DNA of 64,000 nt, taken from assembly GCA_914767715.1 (NCBI GenBank), contig OU612066.1, positions 26,198,283 to 26,262,282 of the forward strand, read 5' to 3'. The notes under the pieces were generated by a model. That model saw only the letters and a program-made list of their open reading frames with translations. It was not told the origin of the DNA and did no database searches. Of this stretch, positions 35,328 through 48,236 are shown piece after piece; position 1 is the first letter of the stretch, and the number at the start of each line of letters is the position of its first letter. The position numbers and the translations under genes were made by a program. The DNA is from Membranipora membranacea (Eukaryota; Bryozoa; Gymnolaemata; Cheilostomatida; Membraniporidae).

Positions 35328-38300
35328 ATGAGGACGCCTCTTTCTAATCAACACCATCTTACTATCCTGCTACTAGCAGTCTCATTGCTTTGGGTGAAAT
35401 GCTCTAATATCGGCGGAACGAGACAGGACATACAGCTGGAGGATGACGGAGGATTTACTGACCTACTGATAGCTATACATGATAACGTCCCAGAGGATCA
35501 TAGCATCATACAGGACATCAAAGTAAGTACACAGTAAGCACGTAATATAATCTACAGGATATCAAAGAAGTTACACAAGGTAACACATAAAGTCCACAAG
35601 ATAACCACAGTAAGTACACAATTTAGTAACAGTAAATAGACAATTAATAACAGTAAGTACGCAATTTAGTCTACAGGACTTCATAGTAAGTAATGCCACG
35701 ATTTCAAGGTAATGTTAGAAATACAATTGGGAATATAACGATGCGAAACAGCAAATCGAAACATTTGCATTTGATAGACGGCCATTGTGTCGACGTGGTA
35801 CACACCTCGTATTAAGAGGTTTGCATTAAATCGCCAAAGCGTCACATGAGAGCTTCTTTGTCTGGTTTGTTTCGCTTATCCTGTCTGCTCAGAAAACATT
35901 GCAAGACAATCTCTAGATTTAGTACAAAATATATCGTGATTAAATCCGAGTGAAAGGTTGGTTATTTCAAACAGGATAGCAACAGTGAAATTTATGGTTA
36001 GCTAATATTTACTCGATCTCATTATTTTGTGTAAACTCCTAACATTGAACTATCCCAAAACTAGCTAAAATAAATTCTAGCTAATCTTTTCTCTTCTAGG
36101 GTATCACATTTTGAGTTTTGACTAAGCGATGTATTTCAAGCAAACACCCAAAAAGAAGTCAACATGTCAATAAAACCATTTAAAAAAAATTCCTGGCTAT
36201 TTTTAATGCGATTAAATATCTCAGGAACACATTGAAGCCAGGCTAGCCAATTTCTGAATCTAAATCATTCTTGTTGTCTTTACTTGGTATGGTTGAGTTA
36301 AGTAGGGGGAAGGTGCAGTGTTTTGAATGCTATCGTCATGTTATGTGCCAAGCATCGGCTAACGAGGAAATTTCACAGGTGATCTCGAGCTACGGAGGTA
36401 TGCGCAAACCGGCCTCACTCAACTGTAGTACAATTTTAGTTTTCATTTTGTGCAAACGCGAAATTAATGAGATTATTCAACTATATCGCAATCATGAAGT
36501 CGCTTTTCGGGGCATGTGATCAATTCAACCAAGTTTGTTTTTATGTCAATCCAAAATGCAAAAATTACAGCTCTGAGTTTTTGTGCCAATCCGATCATGT
36601 GTTGCTATGTGCAATTAACCGTTTTGAAACATATTGTGATGCAATCACTGCATTGCAAATTTAAAACAATACATCATGATGATGATGAATGATTGCTATA
36701 AATGTAAGATTTTTTCTTATGTTAGGGCAATTTAATTTTCTCAAGTTGACTACACTAATGCCACACATGACCAATAATCACATCAATTGTGTTTGCTGTA
36801 GTTGGGTATCAATACGTAGACATATTTTAGGGGATTTTTCAAAAAGTTTCCTGGTGTGTCTGGACTTTTGTTGCTGCGTATTCAGCTTTATGATTTCGCT
36901 GCCGGTTTAAGATATGATTAACAATGGCACAATAATACTTGTTAGCGGTCTTTCAACTGACTCTAAACCATTATAAAAGGAGACATCGTGAAAGAAAAAT
37001 TGTAAAGAAACAGTTTGTCATTGAATAAAATGACCTTCAAATAAAGGGAGATAGGGGTTTATCAAGTGTCTACATGATTTTTAAATTTCATGTCCTACAT
37101 CACACATACCAGGTTTCTAGGCAGCATCAATATCATTGACACACTAAAACAATGAGCTGCAAACAAAACATCAATAACAATACATTAGATGGCTATTTAT
37201 TAGCTTATGATGTAATGCAGGAAACATAGTTCAATGATAATGTGTCATATTGGTCACATCAACGAGTTGAATAAAAAACTGATCTGCAGGGAAGAGCTGG
37301 AATATGGGCATTCGTGATCAAGTCATAGCAAAATTGTTATAACTCTGAGCGTTTGGATGGCCCGCATCCCAAAGTCTCAAAGTCTGAAGTAAGATGGCAG
37401 GCAAAAAAAATTATTTAACCGTTTCAGGTCGCCTTAGCTTTTAGTCTCTAGGTTGGGAGTGAGGGGGATGGTATGGTAATGTCTTGTGACATTGACTACC
37501 TTTGCATGAAAAGTGAAAGGTGACTCTCATAGCTCATTGACATAGTGTGTCACAAGTGTTCCAATTTTGCTGAAACATTTTCAAATTATAAGTGCGGGTT
37601 TTTTCCCAATGAAGGAACTTGTGGTATTTAATCCAGTCTAATCTATCCAGAGACAAACATTTGCCTCACATGTCTTTTGAATCTGCACAGAGTTGAAGCA
37701 ACAATTGAATGTTTCTTGATAATCATTTGTTTGCAAGAATATTGTATTGTTTTGTTTTCAGAGAGAGTTTAAAGCAGCTTCAAACTTTCTTCTCACAGCT
37801 ACAGGTGGGAACTTGTACTTCAAACAGCTATCCATTCTTGTACCTCAGAGCTGGAGTCGAGATGCCTCGTGGAAGAAAGTGAGTCGGAGTGACAACATTA
37901 ACAAGAAATACATTACATTTTTATGTTAGCTTTTGTCTAACTTTTATGGTTAGCCCCACCATTCACAATTACAATAACTAGAGTAGAACTTTTTCTTTCT
38001 ATTTTGGAGAATACTGATCGAGTGTCTTGTCATCTTTGTTTTTCACTTACGTAACCAATTCATTACTTTACAATAATGCTGACAGAGTGTGAAATAATTA
38101 TTCGACTGTTGTGTAGATCAAAATATGCACAAACTCACTAGAAGTTTGAAGTTTTTCAATAACCACCAACATAGGATTACACCTGGAGTTATCTCATCTC
38201 GAACAATGTGTAGACAACTTTGCTTTTGGTCAACTTGTGTGCTGTTAACTAGGATAGAGAGCGCATCAGTTGAATATATCATTTTCGGATTTAATCTTCA

Positions 38301-41300
38301 ATCATATCAATTTTCAACACTATATATAAATATGTGCTTGCTTCACTTGATTCATTCGTAGCCAACTGGAGAAACTTTGAAAAAAGCAAGAGTGTTGATT
38401 GCTCCGAAAAACCCAGCATGGGGCGATACACCCTACACCCTTCAACCAGGACTGTGTGGTGTTGAAGGAGACTACATCCATCTGACATCAGATTACATCA
38501 AATCAAAGGGCCCTAACATAGGTAAGCTTGACTTGCTGTGAACCATGGAAAGTTTGATAGCTAGGCCTCCAAAGACATTTTCGATTATTAACAGGACAGG
38601 GCTCTCTCAATTGAGAACAGCCATAATCACCTTCTGATCGCTCCTTCAGTGAGTGAGCGAGGCCGACTCATTGATGTAACTTATTGCATTCTGAGAGAGA
38701 CCTCCCCCAAAAGGATATCACTAGACAATCATCTTAGAACCTAACCGAGAGCAGTGAATGTAAGCTAGATTTAAATTTAACTTCTTTTGGGTGACTCAAT
38801 ATAAGCTAGCATTAAGTTTCCACTAGCTGATGTTAAATTTTAACTAGGATCAAATATAGCTATTAAAATTGTGAAAAAAAAACTTTTTTAGACAAGAGGT
38901 TGGTTCGAGAATTTGCCCATCTGAGATGGGGAGTTTTTGATGAAGATGTACCTGACCAAGATACAATCTCACCAAAGTTCTACATCTTTAATGAAAGAGC
39001 GCTGCCAACAAAGTAACTATAATATAGATCTTGCAAACCATTTTAATATAATATATGCATATAATATATTTCAATTTATATGAAGGTATTTCTAATTATA
39101 ATTTCTGATTATCAAGCCTGAGATTAGTTACCTACAATACTAAACATTACTCACAGACCAAAGGTTATTTTTTGTCAGGCATATATGGTCCTGCTGAAGA
39201 TATTTTTTGTGAAAGTCTTTTTGTGTAATGTACAAGCAAGCCCAATGGGCTGCACTTTCATATGTTTTCAATCACTTTCCAGGCCGAATACATTTACATC
39301 AATTGTTATTATCAACATTCCTATTCTATTATCACGTTATCCAGGTGCACTGAAGGTGTTTTGGGCATACTATTAGATGCCACAAGCCTCACTGGAGGAT
39401 GCACACTTGATGACGATACAGGATTACCCACAGACACCTGCAGGTTTGTGCCAATGAAACAAACTACCTCCGCTGCTTCAATCATGTATGCCGAATATCT
39501 CAGCTCGGTAAGTAAGACTGTTTGCAATTCAAATTGATATTTTTGTGAAAAAATATGATGTTGACATGTCTCAGAATTCTTCCTACTCAAATTGTCATTT
39601 TGATCAAGTTTTGCTTTGTGAGTTAAGTCATGTGGGTCTAAGGTCGAATTGAGATTGTCACCACTCCTGTCTTAATTATCTGTGTTTGGTACAAAATGAC
39701 GAGCCTTATTCCAAGCATAATTAACATCCACGATCGCAATATGACATTGATTCTTTCACATATTCAAACATAGTTCAACTTTATCCCTCTGCTCATTAAG
39801 TAGTGCAGGGAAATAGTATCCAATCCACCATTGAATCATGGCTATGAGTAAATATATTGAGGACCTCTGGAATACATACTTCCCTGAACTATCACTCACT
39901 TTTTTTAACAGGTTTATAAGTTTTGCGCTAACGGCTCAACCATAGAGGAGGAGGGAGACGTCACACATAATACTCTGGCACCGAACAGACAGAACAGGAT
40001 CTGTGGGCAGAGCATATGGTCTGTTCTATCAAAGCATTCTGATTTCAGTAAGTATAAAACTAAGTGTTGCTTCTGAGGGAGAGGGAAGGGGAGCTAATTA
40101 CAACAAAACCTTTCTGAGTGTGGTAACAAAGTATCCAATTGACCGTCTAATGGTTCATGCTGAGAAATACAATACCCATTATCAACTAGGTACTATAAAC
40201 AAGCTGGTATGAGATCCTGTTGTATGAGATCCATTTTTCAAAAGGGCAAAGTTGGGCAGCCTGTTGGTCATTATACCGGTTCTAGATTATGTTGGGAGAA
40301 AACTTCCATGTTTGCTCCACAGTGTTTCTTCGGCAGGTCCAATTTAATTGGTACTGTATCCTTGATAATTCATCCAGGTGTGGCCTATGCTGACATAAGA
40401 TCAACCCGACGCCTAAAACCAACATTTAAGATCCTACATCCAAACGGGGAAGACAGTGACTCCATCTCTACGACAACTCCATCTCTATTCTCAACAACAG
40501 CAGCATCGGATCTTGTAGTCAACACCTCATTCATTTCTGGTGGTAGTGGGCAATGCCAAGCTGATCATGTTTGTCTGACCCTGGATGTCTCCGGGAGTAT
40601 GGGAGTGAGTAGGCTCAAATTGAATTGATCCAAGTGAGCTTATGACTCCACATTAACCAGGGAGGACAAGGTTCTTGATTACTCAAAATAAATTCTTCAT
40701 CTTTGAGATTTTACTCATTCTTCTCATAATAAATCAGAACAGAACTGATATTATGTTACTGCCTAGAGTCTGCATTGACCCCACTAGCACTAGTCAGCTC
40801 AATTTCGGATCAAACCCCTCAACCCGAACGCCTCCCCAGTGATTTTGACCTGTTCTTTTTATTTTAGTCAAATGACAGAATAGGTAAAATGTCAGCTGCT
40901 GTCTCCAGTTACATACTCAACCACTTACCAGATGGGACAATCGTAGCTCTGACGGAGTTCGAGTCATCAGCTTATGAACTTGCTAATATGACTAATATCA
41001 CAGACGCCGACGTGCGAGACGAGCTAGTAGATGTTCTACCAACTTTTGCTAGTGGAGGGACAAATATCGGAGCTGGAATGGAGCTTTGTAGGCAGGTTAG
41101 TATGCAATAAAACATCTGCTTGCCCAAATACAAAATGTTATTATGGTCATTGAAATAGTCAAAGTATTTGCCACACAACAAGACAATTGCTTTTTCAAAA
41201 AGGATGTGACTTAGTTGCTATCATGGTTTTTTACTCATAACTTTCGGGCTAATTGGTCAATCAACTTCTTACTTTCACATTATGATTCTTTTCTGGTGTA

Positions 41301-44300
41301 CCTTGGTTTTCAAGGCCTAATGCAGGTGCTTTGTTCATTCTTCCACATAGCCAAGCTACACAAGCACTTTGGTATACTTACAAATTAAAGACAGTAGAAT
41401 GACAATACATGACCCAATTATGTTCCCTTGTTTGTGGATCATGATGAGGGTATTTGAGCGCCATCAATATTTCATAGATATTGGTTGATTATACGGGAGA
41501 GGATAACTCAGCTGGGTCTAGGATCTTAGTACTGAGCGATGGAGATGGGAGTATAGGATCACTGGATACACTGGTAGAACAGGGAATTATTGTGGACACA
41601 ATAGCTTACAGGTTAGAACACTGATTCGTTTACAGCCCAATCAAGCATTGGGCAAATGAAGGCATCTTACCAAGTACTTCAATGAAGATAAAATATGTTT
41701 TTTGATCGTAGGTGTCGGTCTTTTAGCAAAGATTATATTATCATAATATTTACAGTCAAGACGCGAGCACTAGTTTAAGCCTTATATCAGACACTACAGG
41801 AGGACTGGCGTACTTCACTGGAGATAACGATGCATCTGTTGGACTACAGGACGCTCTGATATCTACCATTCAGAGGGATTGTACAACTGGCATCACTACG
41901 GTGGGTAGTATTCCAGTCTGAACACTGAGTAGGGTCTTTGGCAACTATCCATCAAGGAAAATAGTTTACTGATGACCAAGACAATCAGTTGTTTGAAGCT
42001 TCAATATGCCTAGTTCTTCGCATTTGGATTTTTATGAATAACATTTGATATTTTTCTTAGGTGGATACATTTGCCTCTCATTCACCCATAAATAACAGTC
42101 GATAGCAGTCCATGTTAAACTTGTTTGTTATTCTGCAATATTGAAGAAACTTCCCAATGTTTTTTGGGTTCGTCAGACCCTAGGAGTGGCTCTATAACAA
42201 CAATCAATTTGAATCTTGACAGTGATTTTTGGTAGCATAAATGGTGCTTTGATTTAATTAAAAAAATTCGCTGCTTCAAACAGTTTCTCGATTACAGGGA
42301 GTCAGTCAGTGGAGATTGCTGTCTGATCTGGTAACTTTTTTGATATCTTTTTTTATTCCACACAGCTAGTAAACAGACAAGTAACTATAGCTTCTGGAGA
42401 AAGCTCTCTCACGCAAGAGATATACATAGACAGCACTTTGGGTGATGAAACCAAGCTGACATTCTCTTATACAGCAGATATTGATGTCAATGTAACTACC
42501 CCAGATAACAACAACTACACTGTGAGCAAAAATGACGACCTAAAGCTAATCACTATTCAAATACATGGCGAAGTGGTGAGTGCAACTTGTTACTTATCAA
42601 TGAAATCCGAAATTTTGTGGCCACATTAACTTCAACATACCATCTGGAGGTTCCTCTGTTAGGATTTTAAATGATAAATTTTTCATGGTACACCATCACA
42701 ATATGTTTGAAGTCGTAAATTTACCTTAATTCTTTGTCACTCCTTATGGTGAGCTATTAAAAAAAGCGACTACTGCGTTTTACTCCTGTATAGACATGTT
42801 CTTTGCATTCATTTTCGTTCGTTTTCATTCTTATCGTTGAATACAACTTGCCATGGGGACAGGTGATAGATCTTTCAACTTTTGCAAAGATAAAAATCAA
42901 TGAATTATCAACCTAATCAATTTAGCGATCAATTTTCTATCTTGGCAGACTGGTGTTGTGACTTATACTATAACCCGTTCGAATCCTTCATCCTCAGAGA
43001 GTGTCACCATCACGATAACCTCAAAACCTGTAAGAGGAGTAGAAGGGATCAATGTCGATTTCAGAACAGAGTCCACTGATGTCTCTTTTACATCTACCAC
43101 ATTGGTGAGGGCAGGAGGGATTATGAATATCTGGTTTTTCTGTTTATGTGATTTGCTTGACTGAGATCATTAATGTGTAGGCTTGCTAGCTGTCCCTTGT
43201 TTAAATCTAAAAGCAGGTCAGCATTACAAAGTCGAAAATTCTGCCAAGTGATGTTGTGACATTTTGAAGGGTCAAGGTTGTTTCACGATCAAATTGTTTT
43301 ATATGAAGTCAGTTAAAAAAAGTGAAAAATTGATTCATTGGAACCCTATCGTTAATGGTTAATCATCCACCATAGTTAAAGAAAATATTGTAAGGAGCGT
43401 TTATAAGTATGAATTTCCAATAATATTTAGGTAACAGGCTATGTCGGAGTTTTTCAGGGTTTAACCCCAATACAAGGATTAACTGTAACAGCAGTTGTAA
43501 GCAGACCACAAGCAGACGACTACAATTTACGACTCTCTGACAACGGTTTAGGTAATATGCTCACAATTAATATTTCTGATTATGATACCTTCTCCTTAAA
43601 TTTGTCCTACAAACCAGTCTTAAACAAATGAAAAATTCAAGTAAATATCTCATACATTTCAGCATGATATTACTATTAACCAACAAAAGATGCTCCGGAG
43701 TCTCAGACAGGAAATGCAGTTTTCATGATCTGTCACTGGAAGCATTATGGTCTTATTTCTTTAACCTTTTTTCTTATTCAAAATCAGCTGTCTGTAACAG
43801 TCCGTTTATGTATATTGGCAGGTCCTGACTCCACTCCTAGCGATGGAATTTACACTGGTATGCTTAGTGCTAATGAGATGGCTGGTGATGGATACTACAG
43901 CATTCGTGTAAGTATACATTTGAATAAAGAGTAACAATGTATACAAGTCCGAGCCAAAATATTTTTATCTTCGAAAATTGTCTGGTATTCTTCCAGCATA
44001 ACATTGTGCTCTCTTACGAGCTGTCTGCCTAGCGGCACAATCATATGGAATATGAATGGTACATCACATCTATCAATCGCAGCCCTGTACAAGATGGGTT
44101 TGGGTAAGCTTGGGCGCACCTCAATGAACAGCATGAGTACTGACTGGATTAGAAAACCTACCTCTAAAACTGAGAAACCCAGCACCATCCAGTGCCACCC
44201 AGTGCCACCCAGTGCCACCCAGTGCCACCCAGTGCCACCCAGTGCCACCCAGTGCCACCCAGTGCCACCCAGTGCCACCCAGTGCCACCCAGTGCCACCC

Positions 44301-46508
44301 AGTGCCACCCAGTGCCACCCAGTGCCACCCAGTGCCACCCAGTGCCACCCAGTGCCACCCAGTGCCACCCAGTGCCACCCAGTGCCACCCAGTGCCACCC
44401 AGTGCCACCCAGTGCCACCCAGTGCCACCCAGCATCACCCAATTTTCCGTACACTTGAATCCTATAGGTTCTAGTATCAGGAGAAGGTACCATTCCCTCA
44501 GATGAAGAAGAATTAAGTAGGAGAAAAAGATCTCTATCTACATCCATTGGGGAAATACAACGTGTCCAATCAGGTTAGTGCCTAAATCACTTGAGCTTCA
44601 TGACTGTAAGTTTTACTAGCAATGGAAAGTCGAAACCGATGTTAGTAATTCAAGAGAATGATCTTCATGTTGTGGAAGAATATTGATCAGTCTGAATAAA
44701 GTTCAATTATAAAAAGTGTTTATTTTTCTTGTTTCTTTTATACTTTTACGGCCAACCTGCAAATGCTGATGATACTGGTGTCATCGGGTTGCTATCCTTT
44801 CTTTTCTTCTCTTCACGTTTATAGATAAAGTATACCAGGTATTAGGGAAGGAAAGCAAGTTTGATTTCTTATATTTAATTGCAGTCTTATTTGCTGCTAG
44901 TTTTGTTACTTCAAATTCTGTTTTCACTCCCTCTTTGAATATAGGACTTGGAATTTCCCCCAAAGATTGTTGGACTTTTTAAATGTTTGTAAAGGTTAAT
45001 CAGATCAATTTTTTATTTTTTATTTTAGGCGGATACTTTTCAGTTGACAATTTCTTCTCTACTGGTGATCAGATACCTCCTGGGAAGATAACAGATTTAA
45101 GATTGACATCAGCTGTAGAGTCAAATAACAGCTTCAAGCTGACCTGGAGTGCTCCCGGTGATGATGGACACAACAGTGGAATGAATGGGACTTTTGATGC
45201 ATCTGGTAAGACCAAACCTTCACTTTTGCAGTCCACATATATCATACTCTCTGCCTTGTTGATTTAAATGTAGGTTTGATACGAGTCTACTTATTTCCTT
45301 TCCGTCACTGAGCCAGGAGGGTGCCCATACTTGATAAAAGATGAAACACATCTTGCAAAAAAAAGCCCATATTGCATTGTTTCATTTTTATTAACTTTGA
45401 TAACTCATTATTTTTACAGTCTTGGAGTATCAAATTTGTGTTTCCGACCAGCCAGATCAATGCTCGGACACAGTTCCAACTTCAGCATTTTCGATCAGCC
45501 ACTTGAATGAGAACATCTCAGACGTAGGCTCACAAGTACAAGCAACAATAGATGCAGGTAAGCTTTGCATTGTCTTCAGATATTCTCTAGGCCTACTCGG
45601 TCACAATATTCAATACTGAAGATTTTCAACCCAAAATTGATCAGGCCCTAGTTAGATGAGCGAACCTGCTTGCACATCCTTCCACTTTACTGACAATGAA
45701 ACCATTGCTAGTAATGTAAGTCCCAGGCAGCATAATATCATAATCATATAAAATTTATTTGCATTATATTCTAATCCTGATTTGTAGGCCAACTCACCAG
45801 CACAGGTAGTAGATCTTACTTCTTCAAAGTCAACGCAGAAGATGAAGCGGGGAATGTTGGGGAGTGGTCGAATGTGGTATCAGCGACCTTCGTGGACCCT
45901 GATCAACTGCTTTGGCCCGTATGTATTTACCTCGTGGATCTAAAATCGATCCTAACCATCTAACGATGGAAACGGCACCAATTCCGCCACAAAGTCTTAA
46001 TTGCTCTAAGCTTTAGAGGATGAGCACTTGTTTATACTGGCTTTTAGTTATAATCTCCATTTGGAAAGTTTTGTTTCTGCCTGTTAGTGATCCACTTTTG
46101 TTTCCTTTCCCTAAGATACTAATCGGAACATGGAATGAGACAGGAGTATTTGCTGAAACAACTCTGCCCACCACAACCCCAACAGGAACAACAGTGCCCA
46201 CCACAATCCCAACAGAAACAACAAACACAATCGGAATGTCAAGCACAACAAGACAAACCTCAACAACCACAACAATATTAAGTCAATCAACACAGTCAAC
46301 AGAGATTTACAGAGATACTACTACTGGCATAGTTTTGTCATGGTTGACAACTCTCCCAACAGAAGTCGCCAGAAGCAGAGCTGGAGCAACTGCAGCTGCT
46401 CTTACTGTGGTTTGGATACTGGCACTAGGTGGGGCAGTTGTAGGGTTCTACTTTATTAAAAAAAAGTTTTCCAAAGTGAACATCAAAGAAAGTCCAGAAA
46501 AGGGGTGA
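35328..46508 (+). CDS. CLCA-family protein (calcium-activated chloride channel regulator-like), HExxH changed to RExxH
   Basis: Nineteen exons, phase-consistent, 1048 codons: 35328-35522, 37762-37878, 38362-38521, 38892-39012, 39345-39507, 39912-40047, 40378-40604, 40868-41095, 41478-41611, 41756-41900, 42366-42575, 42949-43104, 43431-43551, 43822-43907, 44468-44573, 45029-45205, 45420-45557, 45788-45918, 46116-46508. Signal peptide, then the CLCA N-terminal metalloprotease-like domain (IHDNVPEDHSIIQDIK; LQPGLCGVEGDYIHLT; AHLRWGVFDED). Zinc site: family members read HEWAH; here REFAH (residues 163-167), so the first His is Arg. The VWA domain keeps its MIDAS (DVSGSMG at 367-373, SGGTNIG, LSDGDG). 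A furin-like RRKR|S lies at 751-755, an FN3-like region (PPGKITDLRL; WSAPGDDG) near 770-915, a Thr-rich stalk, and a TM helix near 1010-1031. Vertebrate CLCAs self-cleave and modulate chloride channels; cleavage here is doubtful. Confidence 0.92.
44181..44440. repeat. minisatellite: 24 perfect copies of a 10-bp unit
   Basis: AGTGCCACCC is repeated 24 times without change (44191-44430), with one degenerate unit at each edge. It lies in the intron between CLCA exons 14 and 15, only about 30 bases before the exon-15 acceptor. The period of 10 leaves every frame open, which creates repetitive false frames on both strands. Confidence 0.97.
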
Positions 46509-46642
46509 GGAAACGTGTGATTTACCTTTTGTGTTTTATACAGCTGAAGTTGTAAATGTGTAGTATAGAAACTGTTGAATGTTCAACCAAGTATCAAGCT
46601 ACGCATGACCATGTAGTTTTTCCCAGCTCAATCTGATTCTAG

Positions 46643-46812
46643 AGCCAGAGCAGCAATTGTTGGGTTCAAGTCATTACAGTCTTACAACGTTCTGACGAAG
46701 GTAACTTAATGCAAAATGAAGTTTGATTTTCTTGGCATCGTTCATTTAAAGTTAACACTGTAATCAATATTGTTTTATTCAATTGTAGTTTCGCCGCTCC
46801 AAGTTATTTTGA
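46643..46812 (+). other. possible alternative 3' exons of the CLCA gene
   Basis: The CLCA stop codon overlaps a donor (GG|GTGAGG at 46505). Splicing from there to 46643 (acceptor TTCTAG) gives GARAAIVGFKSLQSYNVLTK, ending at a GTAACT donor at 46701. A further acceptor (AATTGTAG, 46788) opens FRRSKLF and then a stop. This would lengthen the cytoplasmic tail by about 27 residues. The GGGGTGAGG sequence is conserved in the duplicated copy at 60.8 kb. Confidence 0.3.
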
Positions 46813-47259
46813 GACCACCCCTGAAGTACCATCACGGCTTCCACGGCACACAGCATTCTATGATCCTGTATAAACAATTTCCAAACAAAAACAAACCTGC
46901 TGTATTACCAGAGGTCTACCGGATCCTTAGTACTGAGATCCAATACTATCTACTTCTTATCTAAGCCTAAAATGAGATTATTTGAGATGAAAACAGTTTG
47001 AAACCTAACACTGTAAAATTGTGTCATGTCTTCTCAGAGGGCCTCAGGCGCTGGTACGGCTCTCAAAGTTTGTATATTCTGCTGTGAACAATCTTTATGA
47101 TCTACACTTGGATATGGAAATACAATTTATACACAATTTTGTATTCTTATTTTTTTCTTTCTAGTGTTGTGTTTTACTTAAATATGGCTTTTGATTCTAA
47201 GCTCACTGCGGGAAAAGTTGTGTTCAATATCAGCCAATTGCTATAAACTACACCATTGT

Positions 47260-47265
47260 AATAAA
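47260..47265 (+). terminator. polyadenylation signal AATAAA
   Basis: AATAAA about 750 bases after the CLCA stop, the first good plus-strand signal seen. It could end the CLCA transcript. Confidence 0.35.
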
Positions 47266-48236
47266 AATGTTTGCTACTCAATCCATAAAGATTTTAAAAT
47301 ACATCTTTTGTCGTAACTTGTATTTTTTTATTGTTCCATCACATTTAGTGCATGTCTCTCTATTGACCAAGTTGTTTATAATAAAGGTGAGTTAATGCGC
47401 TGCACGCCCGCACTTCATTAGTAACAGGAAGCAGGAAGAGTGACATAGTATGTAGGTTATGTAATTGTCCTCTCTTTTGACAGTAAGGGACAACTCTTGA
47501 TCAGTAAGGCCATAGCTATCAAAACAACGCTGTAGAGGCTGTGGCAGTACAAAATCAATGATCATACCTTTCTTAAACATTGCTTCTTTTGCTCAATGAC
47601 TCATGGTATTATATGCACCCTTCTGTGATGAAGATCTAAAAACATCTAGTCCACTGCGTATGCCAAGGTCTCTGTGAATATAGAAGCACAGACATTACGT
47701 GTCTTAATTTCTGATAATAGTACATGTAAATGTAATGTAAATGTACAGCTTCATTAAATTAAATTCCATCACAAAGCAATTCGTAATGTCATATATCCAG
47801 GGGGGATTTGTATCCAAGGGATTTATGTCTGTGCTTTATGCTGTGTTTATTATTATTATTAGTTGACATTGTTATGCTTTCTGACTACATAATAGAAATT
47901 TTTGTTATTCTGATATTTATGCAGCACGATTGATTTAATTTTGTGGTAATGTGATTTTACTGATTTTCTCTGCCTGAAAGGTCTAACATTGAACTGCACA
48001 AACTCAATAAAGATAACAGTGTTTACCAATTTGTAGTCAAAGACAAAAACAAGTACGGCAGGCAATTTATAAATAAATCACATCGGACCTGGACATATAT
48101 CGAGTTGCTACATCACATAGCGACTAGGTTTATATCACCAGTAACAGTTGTTGTAGAACTCTCTACCCTAGTATGACAACAATCAATCTGAGGTATATTA
48201 CATATATTTTTCATCTGATGCTTGCCTGAAGCAAGG

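Noticed and set aside
35130-35357. Minus-strand frame with a weak death-domain-like look (IPRIMARW...VEFGEKFDVS)
   Set aside because: The match is only impressionistic, the frame overlaps the start of the CLCA gene, and no flanking exons were found.
43895-44547. Long open frames of repeating tetra- or decapeptides on both strands
   Set aside because: They are translations of the 10-bp minisatellite, which leaves every frame open; not genes.
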